DNA of 64,000 bases from NCBI GenBank assembly GCA_029204045.2, contig CM055066.1:46472745-46536744 (forward strand), written 5' to 3'. This DNA is from Tillandsia leiboldiana. Lineage: Eukaryota; Streptophyta; Magnoliopsida; Poales; Bromeliaceae. Below the pieces are notes generated by a model, which saw nothing but the letters and a program-made list of their open reading frames with translations, was not told the origin of the DNA and did not search any database. Position numbers and translations under genes: made by a program. Below are positions 1 to 9,837 of the stretch, piece by piece (within the stretch, counting starts at the first letter, position 1; every line of letters begins with the position of its first letter).

Positions 1-400
1 GCGGGCCGCGCCCGTGGGCGCGCGGCCCTGCAGGGGGCCCCGCGCGGGCGGCCCTGTGCCGCGCGGGCCCGCGGGCCGCGCCCGTGGGCGCGCGGCCCTG
101 CGGGGGCCCCGCGCGGGCGGCCCTGCGCCGCGCGGGCCTGCAGGCCGCGCCCTTGGGCGCGCGGCGCTGCAGGGGCCCCGCGCGGGCGGCCTTGTGCCGC
201 GCGGGCCTGCAGGCCGCGCCCGTGGGCGCGCGGCCCTCAGGGGCCCCGCGCGGGCGGCCTTGTGCCGCGCGGGCCTGCATGCTGCGCCCGTGGGCGCGCG
301 GCCCTGCAGGGGCCCCGCGCGGGCGGCCTTGTGCCGCGCGGGCTTGCTGGGCGCCGCGCGGGCGGCTGGGCCAGCGCCGCGCGGCTGGGTTTTGGGGGCC
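1..400 (+). repeat. GC-rich tandem repeat, about 70-bp unit
   Basis: The unit containing CCGCGCCCGTGGGCGCGCGG recurs at about 70-bp spacing (near 5, 75, 145, 215 and 285), giving at least five copies with small changes. Long open frames here come from stop-poor GC-rich repeats and are not genes. Other LTRs in the window (16740-17090, 19680-20060, 22430-22925, 30225-30720) carry a different GC-rich repeat in a comparable place. Confidence 0.85.
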
Positions 401-860
401 GTGCAGCTGCGCCGCATTGGCCGCGCAGGCTGCGACTCGGCGACGCGCCGCGGCGTGTGTGCGCGATGGGTTTTCCGCGCAACGCGCGGCGTTTCTCGTC
501 GCCGGATGGGTTTCTTTCGCCTTTGTGATCGCGGTTTTAGCCGCTTGTTTTTCTGATCCCGGTCCCTCTTCTTATCTCGCAGTTGTGGCATAGTGTTAGC
601 TTCTCACGTGGCCAGGGGCGCGTGTTTTGCCGCGTGGAGCTGCGGGATCGCATCGGGACCTCCGTTTGGCGCACGGTTTTCGCGGATGGATCGCAGGTGG
701 GTTGGTTTCTCCCAAGGAACTACGGATTGCCTTTTATGCTTCCGAATGCAAAGGTATCGTATCCTTACTATCAGGTATTTGCGGAACAGTCGTGCAAGTC
801 GAGGGTTGTCGTTTCCGACTTGGACACGAGTGTTAGTCGCATCGTTAGAGCATACGAGTT

Positions 861-1592
861 GTACTGGCAGAGTTACCAGATGGGTATAAATCACTGGCTG
901 AGTTACCAGATGAGTAGATACCACTGGCAGAGTTACCAGATGGGTATAAATCACTGGCTGAGTTACCAGATGAGTAGATACCACTGGCAGAGTTACCAGA
1001 GGGGTATAGATCACTGGCTGAGTTACCAGATGAGTAGATACCACTGGCAGAGTTACCAGATGGGTATAAATCACTGGCTGAGTTACCAGATGAGTATAGA
1101 TCACTGGCTGAGTTACCAGATGAGTAGATACCACTGGCAGAGTTACCAGATGGGTATAAATCACTGGCTGAGTTACCAGATGAGTAGAAATCACTGGCTG
1201 AGTTACCAGATGAGTAGATACCACTGGCAGAGTTACCAGATGGGTATAAATCACTGGCTGAGTTACCAGATGAGTAGATACCACTGGCAGAGTTACCAGA
1301 GGGGTATAGATCACTGGCTGAGTTACCAGATGAGTAGATACCACTGGCAGAGTTACCAGATGGGTATAAATCACTGGCTGAGTTACCAGATGAGTAGAAA
1401 TCACTGGCTGAGTTACCAGATGAGTAGATACCACTGGCAGAGTTACCAGATGGGTGTAAATCACTGGCTGAGTTACCAGATGAGCGGATACCACTGGCGG
1501 AGTTACCAGATGGGTATAAATCACTGGCTGAGTTACCAGATGTGTAGATATCACTGGCTGAGTTACCAGATAGATAGTTATGCCCTGGCCGA
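861..1592 (+). repeat. 30-bp minisatellite, about 24 units, in 60-bp dimers
   Basis: Units of 30 bp begin with AGTTACCAGATG and alternate between a form with GGTATAAATCACTGGCTG and one with AGTAGATACCACTGGCAG, giving a 60-bp higher-order period that is sometimes broken by a repeated or skipped unit. Because 30 is a multiple of three, the array is open in several frames on both strands (one frame reads SYQM...HWL repeatedly). I take these as non-coding. Confidence 0.95.
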
Positions 1593-1823
1593 GTCACCAG
1601 GTGGTTACTAGAAGGGATTGAGGTGGCCTTCTAGTGTCTTGTAGAGTTCTAGCAGTCCCAGTGCGGGGGCGGAAACTATGGGCGCCTAAGCCTACAGCAT
1701 GTTCTTGTTTGATAAGGGCTGTAGGAGGCGCAGACGTTCGTAGTTTCCAGGCCTCCCGTGAGAGAGACTGAGAATTTACTTCCAGCATTGCATTGAGACA
1801 TGTAGCGATAGATTCATTTCCAG

Positions 1824-1824
<1 letters not shown>

Positions 1825-1855
<31 letters not shown>

Positions 1856-1856
1856 T
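1825..1856 (+). repeat. (TATC)n microsatellite
   Basis: About seven to eight perfect TATC units. A shorter GATA run sits at the matching place in the opposite-strand family C copy near 18376-18390. Confidence 0.95.
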
Positions 1857-2212
1857 TGTGTTTTGTCTCCAGCAGACTGAGTGGGTGTACCGTGGGGTTA
1901 GCTTTGGTGCCCACTGAGATCTGACTGTTGCAGTAGATCTCACACCCGCTGTGATGACAGGTGTTCCTGAGGCGACCGTTCCAGGTTTGGCTCATTCGGA
2001 GCTTTCTGACCGAGGTATGCGCGTGGCTGGCTAGCTCCTACCCGAGTCGGTGGTGTCGGTGTAGTGTCTCTTGTACTTTTCAGTTTCCACTTTTGTACTT
2101 ATGTTGGGGGTGCTAGTGGACTGGTGTACTTGGACTTTTCACCGCTTAGTGTTTCTGCTTCCTTTCAGCTCTGATACTTGTTAGCTAGATCTCTTTTGCA
2201 GGTTAGACGCTT

Positions 2213-2240
2213 CGTCTGTACGGCAGTTTCCGTACAGACG
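2213..2240 (+). other. U5 hairpin of family C LTR
   Basis: Arms CGTCTGTACGG (2213-2223) and CCGTACAGACG (2230-2240) pair perfectly over 11 bp around a 6-nt loop, about 50 nt before the LTR end. The homologous stem at 17930-17957 has an A-T pair replaced by G-C, and other LTR families keep a stem here with other sequences. This suggests a conserved RNA structure. Confidence 0.6.
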
Positions 2241-2702
2241 GCGGATCTGTTGGCGAGCCCGGGTCGCAGTTCGACCCCCGGGGCGTGACATTTGTGCACC
2301 AATTGGACATTAGGGATGCACTATGTGTGTTAAATGGATCACGAGAGTAGTCTGATGACCCCGTCGGAAGTTTAGAAGTGGTTCCGCGCGCAATGGATAT
2401 TAAAAAGGGACTCAGCGCGAGGTTTGGACCAAGGAACACCCTTCCGGATGCCTTCGGCAATTTTTAGAGTTGGAATTTGGCAAATCGGACTCCGGATTTG
2501 GACTCAGCGCGCGAAAACGGTCAAAATGGGCTATTTACATGCATTTTTCGGAGGTTGCTACAGTAAAATTACTGTTCATGGCCGGAACAGTGTTTCCGGC
2601 GACGGCGGCGGCGGCGGGCAGCGGCGGCAGCGGCGGAGCGCGGCGCGGGCAGGCGCGGGCAGGTGCGCAGTCCACCGCGGGGGGCGTGCACCGGTCGCGG
2701 GC

Positions 2703-3141
2703 CACGTGGCGGATCCCAATTGGGCCGGCGCGGGGGCGCGGTCCACGGGAAAAGGGCACGGTGTACGGTGGACCGGAGGGTGACACGTGGCGGCTTATGA
2801 TTGGTCGGTGCTGTAGACCCGGTTCACGGAGTGTGTGTGGGTGGCCTCGGGGCGCGTGCCTGGCAGGGGGGCGCAGGCGGCGCTGACAGCGCACACGTGG
2901 GCGTGGCAGCGACGCGTTGACTGGGTGCGTGCCACGTGTCGGCTGTGCAGCGAGCCACGTGTCGTGCGGAGGTTGGTCTGGTATTGCTGTCGCCTGTTTG
3001 GCGGGCGACGTGGAGGCCCAGGGCAGTTTCGGGCTGCTACAGTGATCTTTCGGGCTGCTACAGTGCGCGCCCGAAAGTTCCCTGCGCCCGGAAATTGGGA
3101 CCTATTCGGTATTTTTCGATTTGTTTCTGCAGCCTATAAAA
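2703..3141 (+). promoter_or_regulatory. LTR promoter: five G-boxes and TATA box
   Basis: CACGTG occurs at 2703, 2784, 2894, 2933 and 2956, all 170-440 bp upstream of TATAAAA at 3135-3141. G-boxes are binding sites for plant bZIP and bHLH factors. Other LTRs in the window have the same arrangement with diverged surrounding sequence. That it is a working promoter is inference. Confidence 0.6.
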
Positions 3142-4962
3142 GCGATCCGAGCTTCCTTCTTTCACCTTTTTCCGCCATTTCCGAGCCTCCTCTCGCCAGG
3201 GTGCCTTCAGCAAAGATGATCCCCGAGCTTGGCTGCATCCTTCTGCAAAGTTTTGAGATTTTTGGTGGCACGCTTATCGAGGTTTCCATTTCTACGGCGC
3301 GGAGCGACGCTCGTCCATTTGGGTTCCCCTTCGTCGCGTTTCGGTGCGCGAGCTCCCCCGGCCTACTCCGACCACCTTTTCGAGTGATTTCTTCGCCGCT
3401 GGATCCACGACGGACAGATCTACGATCTTGGTATTTTTAGCTTTCCCTCATTTCACGCTTTTCGAGGTGTTTGTTCGAGCTTACTGTGACCCCATTTCTG
3501 TGAAGGAGTTTTGGACAGCGGCATGGTCTTTCGGCGTTATCTCTGCAACCGGGCATCGTTTGACGACGTGCTAATACACTTTTTTCATCTACTCGACGCA
3601 AGGAATATCACAGTATTTTTCTTGGATTTTTCTGAGTTTTGCACGAAGGTATATGTTCTTCCCCTTGTCTGTAAATGGAATTACAGTTATGTTGCTGTGT
3701 GGTTTCGCGCACCTGTACTGTGGAATTTGTAACCCGGCCTACGGGGCTCGGAATTGGACGTGCAGGTACTCGTTTCGAAGGTATCGACGCGAGGATTGCT
3801 GTGATATTTTTATTGGATTTTTCTGGGCAATTGCTACAGGTGAAAACTGCACGTCTTCGGGACTGTTTTCTGATGTTGTTTATGTGGATTATTTTTGGAA
3901 TAAAAGTGTAATGTTGGACCTTAATTGTTGTACTCAGGGGTGTTTTCAGTTGTTTGGAGCCAAGGCTTGCGCGACATGTACCGAGGGTGTAATTTTGGCA
4001 GATTTTGGACTGTGAGCGTCTACCCACTTCACCGACTTCAGGTTTGCCTTGGTTTAAGCGCTTCTGGTGGGTAAACTAGTACTTGCAACTGTTAGAGGGA
4101 ATAACAGAATTTATATGCATGTTATGCCTTATGGGAGATGTAATAGTGGATGTTCATGTATGGTTAAGATGAGCTTACCTATGGGAATGTCACCCTCTAT
4201 GATTGATAGCATGCCTAATTTAATGTGCAACCGTTATGAGCAAGAGGTAAGCATGGAAACGGCCTAGATCATGTGGATTGATGTTTCCCTGATAATTGTA
4301 CATGCTTGTTGAACTAGAGACTTAGCATGCGATAGACAGATTATATTTATCCCACACTAGATGATATAGAGATCATACATGTTTATTCAGTGGCCTATTG
4401 ATGCGAGATTGTCATATCATAGTGGGAATATTGTAGTATGCTTTGCTACCATATGTTTTACTCTCTTTTATTGTTTCCAAGGACAAAAGCATGTTTGAAT
4501 GGACTTGTAGTTAGGCCATCTTTTACTGCTGCACTACTTTTTGGAACTTGACTTAGGAGAAACCATGCTTTTTCTTTCTCCTTCTTTGTTAGTCAGGTGG
4601 TCTGTATTGCTCGGGTGCGAGCAGGGGTCTGGGGTAGTGTAGCGGGGACATTGGTGTCAGGGATGGGTTGTGCTGGATTGCGGTTGGCAGGGTTTTGCGG
4701 TGACCGCGGACTTGGGCGGTTGACCGGATATTTATTTATGCATCAGATTGGGTATCAGATTTCTCTAGTGGACGGGGTTTCCCACTATTTGTGTATTTTT
4801 GCGTCTGATTGAGGACGAGGGTCTTCTTTAGTGGTTGGGCTTTCCCACTTTGATCATGGTCATGATCTAGTCCTGCTATATAGAGATACTTGTGTTATTG
4901 ATGACAGAGATACTTTACTCGTGTGGGTCGCTCCCCTCGAGTGCCACTCCGGAGTAGGCTTT

Positions 4963-5004
4963 AGACCGTGTTGGGTTCCGGTCAGACCGTGTTGGGTTCC
5001 GGTC
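4963..5004 (+). repeat. 21-bp tandem repeat in LTR, two copies
   Basis: AGACCGTGTTGGGTTCCGGT followed by C occurs twice in tandem. The same place holds four copies at 41302-41385, about four near 33870-33958, and about one near 13910. Confidence 0.85.
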
Positions 5005-6084
5005 ATTTGGACAGTGGAGATACTGAGTTCGGGAGATTGGTGACAGAGCAGGCAGTACCGGGTTTTATACCGGTTCATTCGATTGGGTTTATTTCGGTCA
5101 AATACTTTTATTGTTACACTCGTGCCTGGGGGCCGAGTGCAGACTGGTAGTTGAGTTTAGATCAGTGCTAGTATTGTTGAGAGCCGTTTGGTTGACGGTG
5201 GTCCCGTGTCGTTGAGAGTACTTTGACCGCTGTGTGAGAGGTTGAGCATCATGATTCTATCCGTTCTGAGAGAGAGAGCGTGGATTTTGACCATAGCCTG
5301 CATGAGCCACTACTCGATAGCGAGTTAGTCCGTTTGGACGTCCTACGTAATTCCTGCCCGTCAGCGGGAGGTGGTTGTAGGTGGGCGCAGGTTTGACTGG
5401 ACCAGATGTGGCAGTCAGCTCGATTGGGTCGATTGTGCACTTCATGTGCTAGTGGTTGCATACCACTGTTTGGTTCTCCCCTTTTAGCCTTTAGATAGGA
5501 GCATGATAGCTGTTGAGAGTCTCCAGCTTACTCATTTCAGTCTTATGACTTGGGTTAGTCTATGTCTCTTGAGGACTTAGTGCGCAGACCGTCAGGTCTG
5601 GCGGTGGTACCCACTGAGAACTCCCTTTTTGGTGTAGTTCTCACACCCTTTGGGGGTCTTTTCCCCCCTTTTTCCTTCCTCTCCTTTGTTTTGCAGAGTC
5701 TTAGCGGGTGATGCTGATTCTGCGGTTGTTGATCGAGGCGAGGGAGTCGCGAGCTAGATCCCTACCCGTCGTTGGAGAGTAGCGGTATCCCCTACAGAGG
5801 AGATCTTCAGTAGTTTAGTTGTTTTGTTTCCCTCTTTTGAGAGACTGTTGTAGTGAGGATATTTTATGTATTGAGAGACTGTACACTGTTGTATTTATTG
5901 GAGTTACCTCCCGGTTGGGTTCAGAGCTTGTATTTGAGGATATTGTTTTATTATTATTTTGGGAGGCGGACAGTGTTGTTTTATTTCCAGTTGTACAGTG
6001 ATTGATTTTGGTTATACAACAGATTTTTATTTATAGCTCTGATATCTGTTTAGCTATAGTACTTTTCTTGCAGGTTGGACGCTT

Positions 6085-6109
6085 CGCCTATGCGGATTTG
6101 GCATAGGTG
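6085..6109 (+). other. U5 hairpin of family B LTR
   Basis: CGCCTATGC pairs with GCATAGGTG (one G-U) around a 7-nt loop. It occupies the same place as the family C hairpin, just before GGCGGATCTG, but has an unrelated stem sequence. Confidence 0.55.
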
Positions 6110-6159
6110 GCGGATCTGTTGGCGGGCCCGGGTCGCAGTTTCGACCCCGGGGCGTGACA

Positions 6160-6485
6160 ACATGTCCCATGTCCAGTTTTTGATATTTATGCAATTAAAA
6201 ATTCATCCAAGTGTTTCTACACTATAAGAAGGTATTCGGATCACCAAAATTATTTAGTTAACCATACCTGATCCTTTTGAATACTTTCTTCTTGAGATTG
6301 ATGTAACTGATCCACAATTCTTCAACTTCAATCTTCAAGACTCAAGACACTGAGTGTCAACTTGAGCTCTTGTTGAATCTTCTCTAAGTCTTTGATTGCT
6401 GAATGACAATTTGATCCCTTTAAGACTCCGACTCAACTCACTGACTTGACTCACGAAATATGCCAACACCAAAATGCCGTAACAA
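6160..6485 (-). mobile_element. copia-like LTR fragment, minus strand
   Basis: The reverse complement, starting TGTTACGGCA at 6485, matches the start of the plus-strand LTR at 9838 (TGTTACGGAATTTGAGTTGG) down to GGACATGGGACATGT. The right-hand copy has about 100 bp less in the middle. At 6160 it is cut by the end of the Ty3 LTR. No polypurine tract lies upstream of its start, so this is a solo or 5' LTR remnant rather than the partner of the LTR at 9838. Confidence 0.6.
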
Positions 6486-7019
6486 GAGTTACATCCCAAT
6501 GAGGAGTGTGAAAACTACCACCACATGGAGGAAAGAGCTACCACCTCGGTCGTCCGAGTACTGTGTGCAGCTACCACATGTATACCAAGCAAGGTTTTTC
6601 AAGTTTGATTAAATAAAATGCATGTTGAAATACTTGACTCTGTCAAAATTTCAAGGTTGGTATAAGGTGGGAATTTTAATGAAAGATGCTCAAAGAGCCA
6701 CTCTCTTCAATAAATTGACTAGATATATTATCTAACTTATCTGGGATTTCAGACATCTATTGATCTTGGTATTTCATTTTCTTTACCGAATTGATGATTT
6801 GATAAAGGCATTACTCATAAGATCAAGTTAGATGTAATTGAAGTTGTTCAACTTTAAGGGATTTAATTTTTATAAATTTTCGTTTCATTTGTTGGATGTT
6901 ATTGATAGATTTGGCATAATCTATTTCTTGTTGTATGAAACGATGATTTTCATTTAAAGTTGATACACAAAAGTGCTTACAATCTTTTTCTGGATTTTCT
7001 AGAATTTTTTTTGAATTTT
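6486..7019. other. AT-rich sequence, unassigned
   Basis: AT-rich DNA between the inverted LTR piece and the palindrome array. A 97-codon minus-strand open frame (6823-7116) has no recognisable domain. I see no LTR match and no convincing gene. Confidence 0.4.
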
Positions 7020-7150
7020 TCTGAAGAAAAAGTTGGAGCCGATCCGGATTGGACAAGCCGATCCGGATCCCGAACGCAGGTATTCTCTGCGGGTAGCCGA
7101 TCCGGATCGAAATCACGAACTGATCCGGATCGCGGCTAGGGTTTTATATA
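7020..7150 (+). promoter_or_regulatory. GATCCGGATC palindrome array and TATA box
   Basis: Four copies of a CCGATCCGGATC-like palindrome lie in about 100 bp, directly upstream of TATATA at 7145-7150 and about 530 bp upstream of the start codon of the gene at 7681. The same palindrome array followed by TATATATA is found in the LTR at 9838, so this promoter is probably LTR-derived. Confidence 0.5.
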
Positions 7151-7680
7151 GAACAAAAGGGTTTTGATTTCTTTTTACTTCAATCTTTTGTTCAAAAGTC
7201 TCCAGAGCTTCTCTCTCTAGAATTCATCCATCTTGGAAGCTTTCAAACTCAAGTTCTTCGATTCCAAGTAAGTTTTATTGATCAAAATCTCGGTTTTTCA
7301 CAGTTTTTCATATTCTTCCTCAAAACGTGATGAAATTTCCGTATCTTTTTCGTTTGTGGATGGTTTTTGATCAAATTTCTTTTGAAATAAGAACTCTGGG
7401 TAGATTAGTTTTGATTATATGCTAGGTATTCTAATGATAAACGGATTTTTGGCCTTCGATTTCAAAAATTTCGGTTTTAGGGCATATAATGGGAATTTTC
7501 GAAAATCATGCGATTGATCTATTTTTAAAATTCCTTTTGCAAAACTAATTTGATTCTTAGTCTCTCTACACGATAATGATTGTTTGGGTACAATTTTTCA
7601 AATTTTCGAAAATTAATAATTTTTTCGTGTTCTTGAGTTGTTTCCCACAGGACTTTATTTCTCACAAGAAACTAGTAGCA

Positions 7681-9141
7681 ATGGTGATCACCTGGATCAT
7701 TTTTCTTCTGGCTGCTATGGTTCATACAAGAGATACTATCAAGCCCAAGAAGGCTAAGAAGGCGAAGAAAACAAAGGATGATTCCGATACTGACTCAGAA
7801 ACGAAATCGATCGATTGGGATGAGCTTCAAGTTGAAGCAATTACTCCCACTGCTTCGAAAGGGAAAGCCCCTGCAGAGACATCAAAGGCAAATGCAACGC
7901 CCACTGCTGCTGAAAAAGGAAAAGCTCCAATGGAAGAAACTTCTGTGAAAACAAAAAGAAAAAGTGTTGCCCGCAAGAGAGGGAGTGCTCGAGGAATTTC
8001 CATTGAGCAACCAGTTGCTAGCCAGCCTCCTCCACAAGACTTTATCAGCTCTGCTAGGATAAAGGATTTTGAGAACAGGGAATGCATTGGCGAAAGACAT
8101 GTTAATGTCAAAGCCTTGAAGGAACGATCTTCGCTTTTTGGGACTCTGTATGATCAGACAGGTCTTGCTCCCATTTGCAATTTCCCCGAGACCACTGGGT
8201 ATTGTCTTCACTCAGTAAGGATGTTTTATCAAAATGCTTGCTATCTAGTTGATCAGGAGAGCGGACGTCGAGAATTTCAAACATTGGTTAAGAATGTTAA
8301 GATCAAAGTAACCCCTCAACTGATTGGAGAGGCGTTAGGAATGACGGCTAGAGCTGATGGGGCTCATTATCTGAAGAGTCAAACCTTCACCACCAACTCC
8401 TGGAGAGTGGTAGTTGATGGAATCTGTCTTCCAGATACTCTGTCGGCAGGAAACTCCGTCTTTTCAAAAGAGCTTCGACCAGAGTATCGCTACTTGAACT
8501 TCATTGTCTGTTATAACGTCCTTCCAAATATGAATACAAAGATTCTTCGGTGGGATAGGATGTTGTTCCTCTATCTTCTTGGAAACCCCACGGCAGCAAT
8601 AGGAGCAAACTTAAATATTCCTTACATCATCTGGTCGAGGATGGCACGCTATGTGGAACATGCTCACCCTTCAGAGAGACTACCCTATCCAATGATCATT
8701 ATGCGCATTCTTCGAAAATTTAAAGCTGACACAAGTGCGAGTTCCTACATGCACAGTCTAGGAACGATCAATGAAACAACTATTGTAAAGTCTCTCTCAA
8801 CAAAACAAGATGAGCCCCCATCACCTCCTCACCGACGAAGAGCACAACAACAAGCAACAACCTCTGCACCAGCAGCACCACCTCCAGTCCAACCAGCATA
8901 TGCATCACAACAAGCACCTCCATCAACATCCGATGAGGATGCATCGGTTACCTCTATTTATAAAGAACAGCAAAGGCTCTCTAACGAGCAAGAACGCATA
9001 TCGAATGAACTGATTAAAGTAAAGGAAGAAATAAAAAAGGTCAACAAGAAGCAGTCATCCATGAACAAACGATTAAAGAAAATCTTCCAAATACTCGGCT
9101 GCATCAGTTCGGATGAGTCTGAGTATTCCGTATCCTTCTAA
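7681..9141 (+). CDS. putative plant transposon protein-domain protein
   Basis: The intact 486-residue frame starts at ATG 7681; an alternative ATG is at 7717 (MVHTRDT). The frame stays open upstream to 7576, but a 5'UTR intron is likely at 7268-7650 (GTAAGT to TTTCCCACAG), which puts the upstream residues in the intron. Order: a Lys-rich, acidic, low-complexity N-terminus (to about residue 120), then a globular region of about 240 residues with the layout of the 'putative plant transposon protein' family (KDFENRECIGERHVNVKALK; later VTPQLIGEALGM and LRWDRMLFLYLL), then a Pro/Gln-rich linker and a C-terminal coiled coil of charged heptads. The biochemical function of the family is unknown. Such proteins are found in non-autonomous retroelements, and a copia-like polypurine tract and LTR follow at 9826-9838. 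It is one of the few undamaged frames here. Confidence 0.65.
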   Translation: MVITWIIFLLAAMVHTRDTIKPKKAKKAKKTKDDSDTDSETKSIDWDELQVEAITPTASKGKAPAETSKANATPTAAEKGKAPMEETSVKTKRKSVARKRGSARGISIEQPVASQPPPQDFISSARIKDFENRECIGERHVNVKALKERSSLFGTLYDQTGLAPICNFPETTGYCLHSVRMFYQNACYLVDQESGRREFQTLVKNVKIKVTPQLIGEALGMTARADGAHYLKSQTFTTNSWRVVVDGICLPDTLSAGNSVFSKELRPEYRYLNFIVCYNVLPNMNTKILRWDRMLFLYLLGNPTAAIGANLNIPYIIWSRMARYVEHAHPSERLPYPMIIMRILRKFKADTSASSYMHSLGTINETTIVKSLSTKQDEPPSPPHRRRAQQQATTSAPAAPPPVQPAYASQQAPPSTSDEDASVTSIYKEQQRLSNEQERISNELIKVKEEIKKVNKKQSSMNKRLKKIFQILGCISSDESEYSVSF

Positions 9142-9837
9142 TTTCTTCTCTTGTGCAGGTATTAATTTTTGCTTTTCGTTCTCAAACTTTTGGTTCTCGA
9201 ACTTTTTAACTCTCCTTTTTATTCTTGTAATTTTGGCTAACTTTGTGACAAAAATGGGGAGAGAATATTAGAACAGTTTGAACAATGAAACTATGATCGA
9301 TTGCTTCGATTGTCCAGTTGAGCGATTGCTTCGATTGTCCAGTTGTGAACCATGAAGGTAAGTAGAACTTCAACTTTTGGTTTTCTTTTGTGATTGCACG
9401 CATGCCTCGACTAACTATTTACTAACTATTTGGGCATGTAATATAACTAACAAGTTGATGTTCACTAACAATTTTGTGACATTTGGATTTTGATTGCATA
9501 GAAGATATGTTGGTTTTTAACTATGATCTAGTTACATATCTGAATGTATAAATGTCATGGTAAGTATAAATGAGTATAAACTTCATCTCTGTATGTGGTT
9601 TTTGAATGACATAAAATTCTTGAGGTATCTAACGATTTCTTTTGTCAAGAATGATTTCTTTTGCAGAGAGTACAGATGTCTAAGTCTAGAGTCTGTTTTA
9701 GGAGTTTAACTTATGTATCTATTTTATTTTGGATCTCCATTGTAAATTTTTGTTGTATGGTGATATCAACAAAAATATCTTTTTGAATTTTCTTGAGTGG
9801 ATTTGTGTTTTGTCACGAAACCGCCAAAGGGGGAGAT
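9142..9837 (+). other. 3' region of the gene with polypurine tract
   Basis: AT-rich sequence without a gene. It contains a 25-bp direct duplication near 9299-9345 (GATTGCTTCGATTGTCCAGT twice), a purine-rich stretch near 9252, and CCAAAGGGGGAGAT at 9824-9837. The last is the kind of polypurine tract that precedes plant copia 3' LTRs, and it ends exactly where TGTTACGG begins. Confidence 0.55.

Larger units (their letters stand above)
1..2289 (+). mobile_element. Ty3/gypsy-type LTR, family C, 3' portion
   Basis: This is the 3' part of a long LTR whose start lies outside the window. It ends in GGGGCGTGACA, the terminus shared by all Ty3-type LTRs here. The same family is seen on the minus strand at 17881-18593, where a tRNA-iMet primer site adjoins it. 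It abuts at 2290 a different LTR that lacks about its first 78 bp, so this LTR was probably inserted into that one. It carries a GC-rich tandem repeat, a minisatellite, a TATC microsatellite and a U5 hairpin. No protein-coding content is credible. Confidence 0.75.
2290..6159 (+). mobile_element. Ty3/gypsy-type LTR, family B, 5' end truncated by 78 bp
   Basis: Colinear with the complete family B LTR at 38487-42530, starting at the position equivalent to about 38565 and ending in GGGGCGTGACA at 6159. It has a U3 with five G-boxes, a TATA box at 3135-3141, a long leader with diverged internal duplications (compare 3590-3660 with 3775-3850), a 21-bp repeat in two copies and the U5 hairpin. The left end meets a family C LTR and the right end meets an inverted copia-like LTR piece at 6160. 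No primer site follows, so this is a solo or rearranged LTR. Confidence 0.8.

Noticed and set aside
14..593. Long Ala/Arg/Gly-rich open frames on both strands
   Set aside because: They are produced by the 70-bp GC-rich tandem repeat, exist in several frames at once and have no domain.
583..1611. 342-codon frame with SYQM/HWL repeats, and its minus-strand shadows
   Set aside because: A 30-bp minisatellite without stops gives open frames on both strands; it lies in an LTR with no start context or domain.
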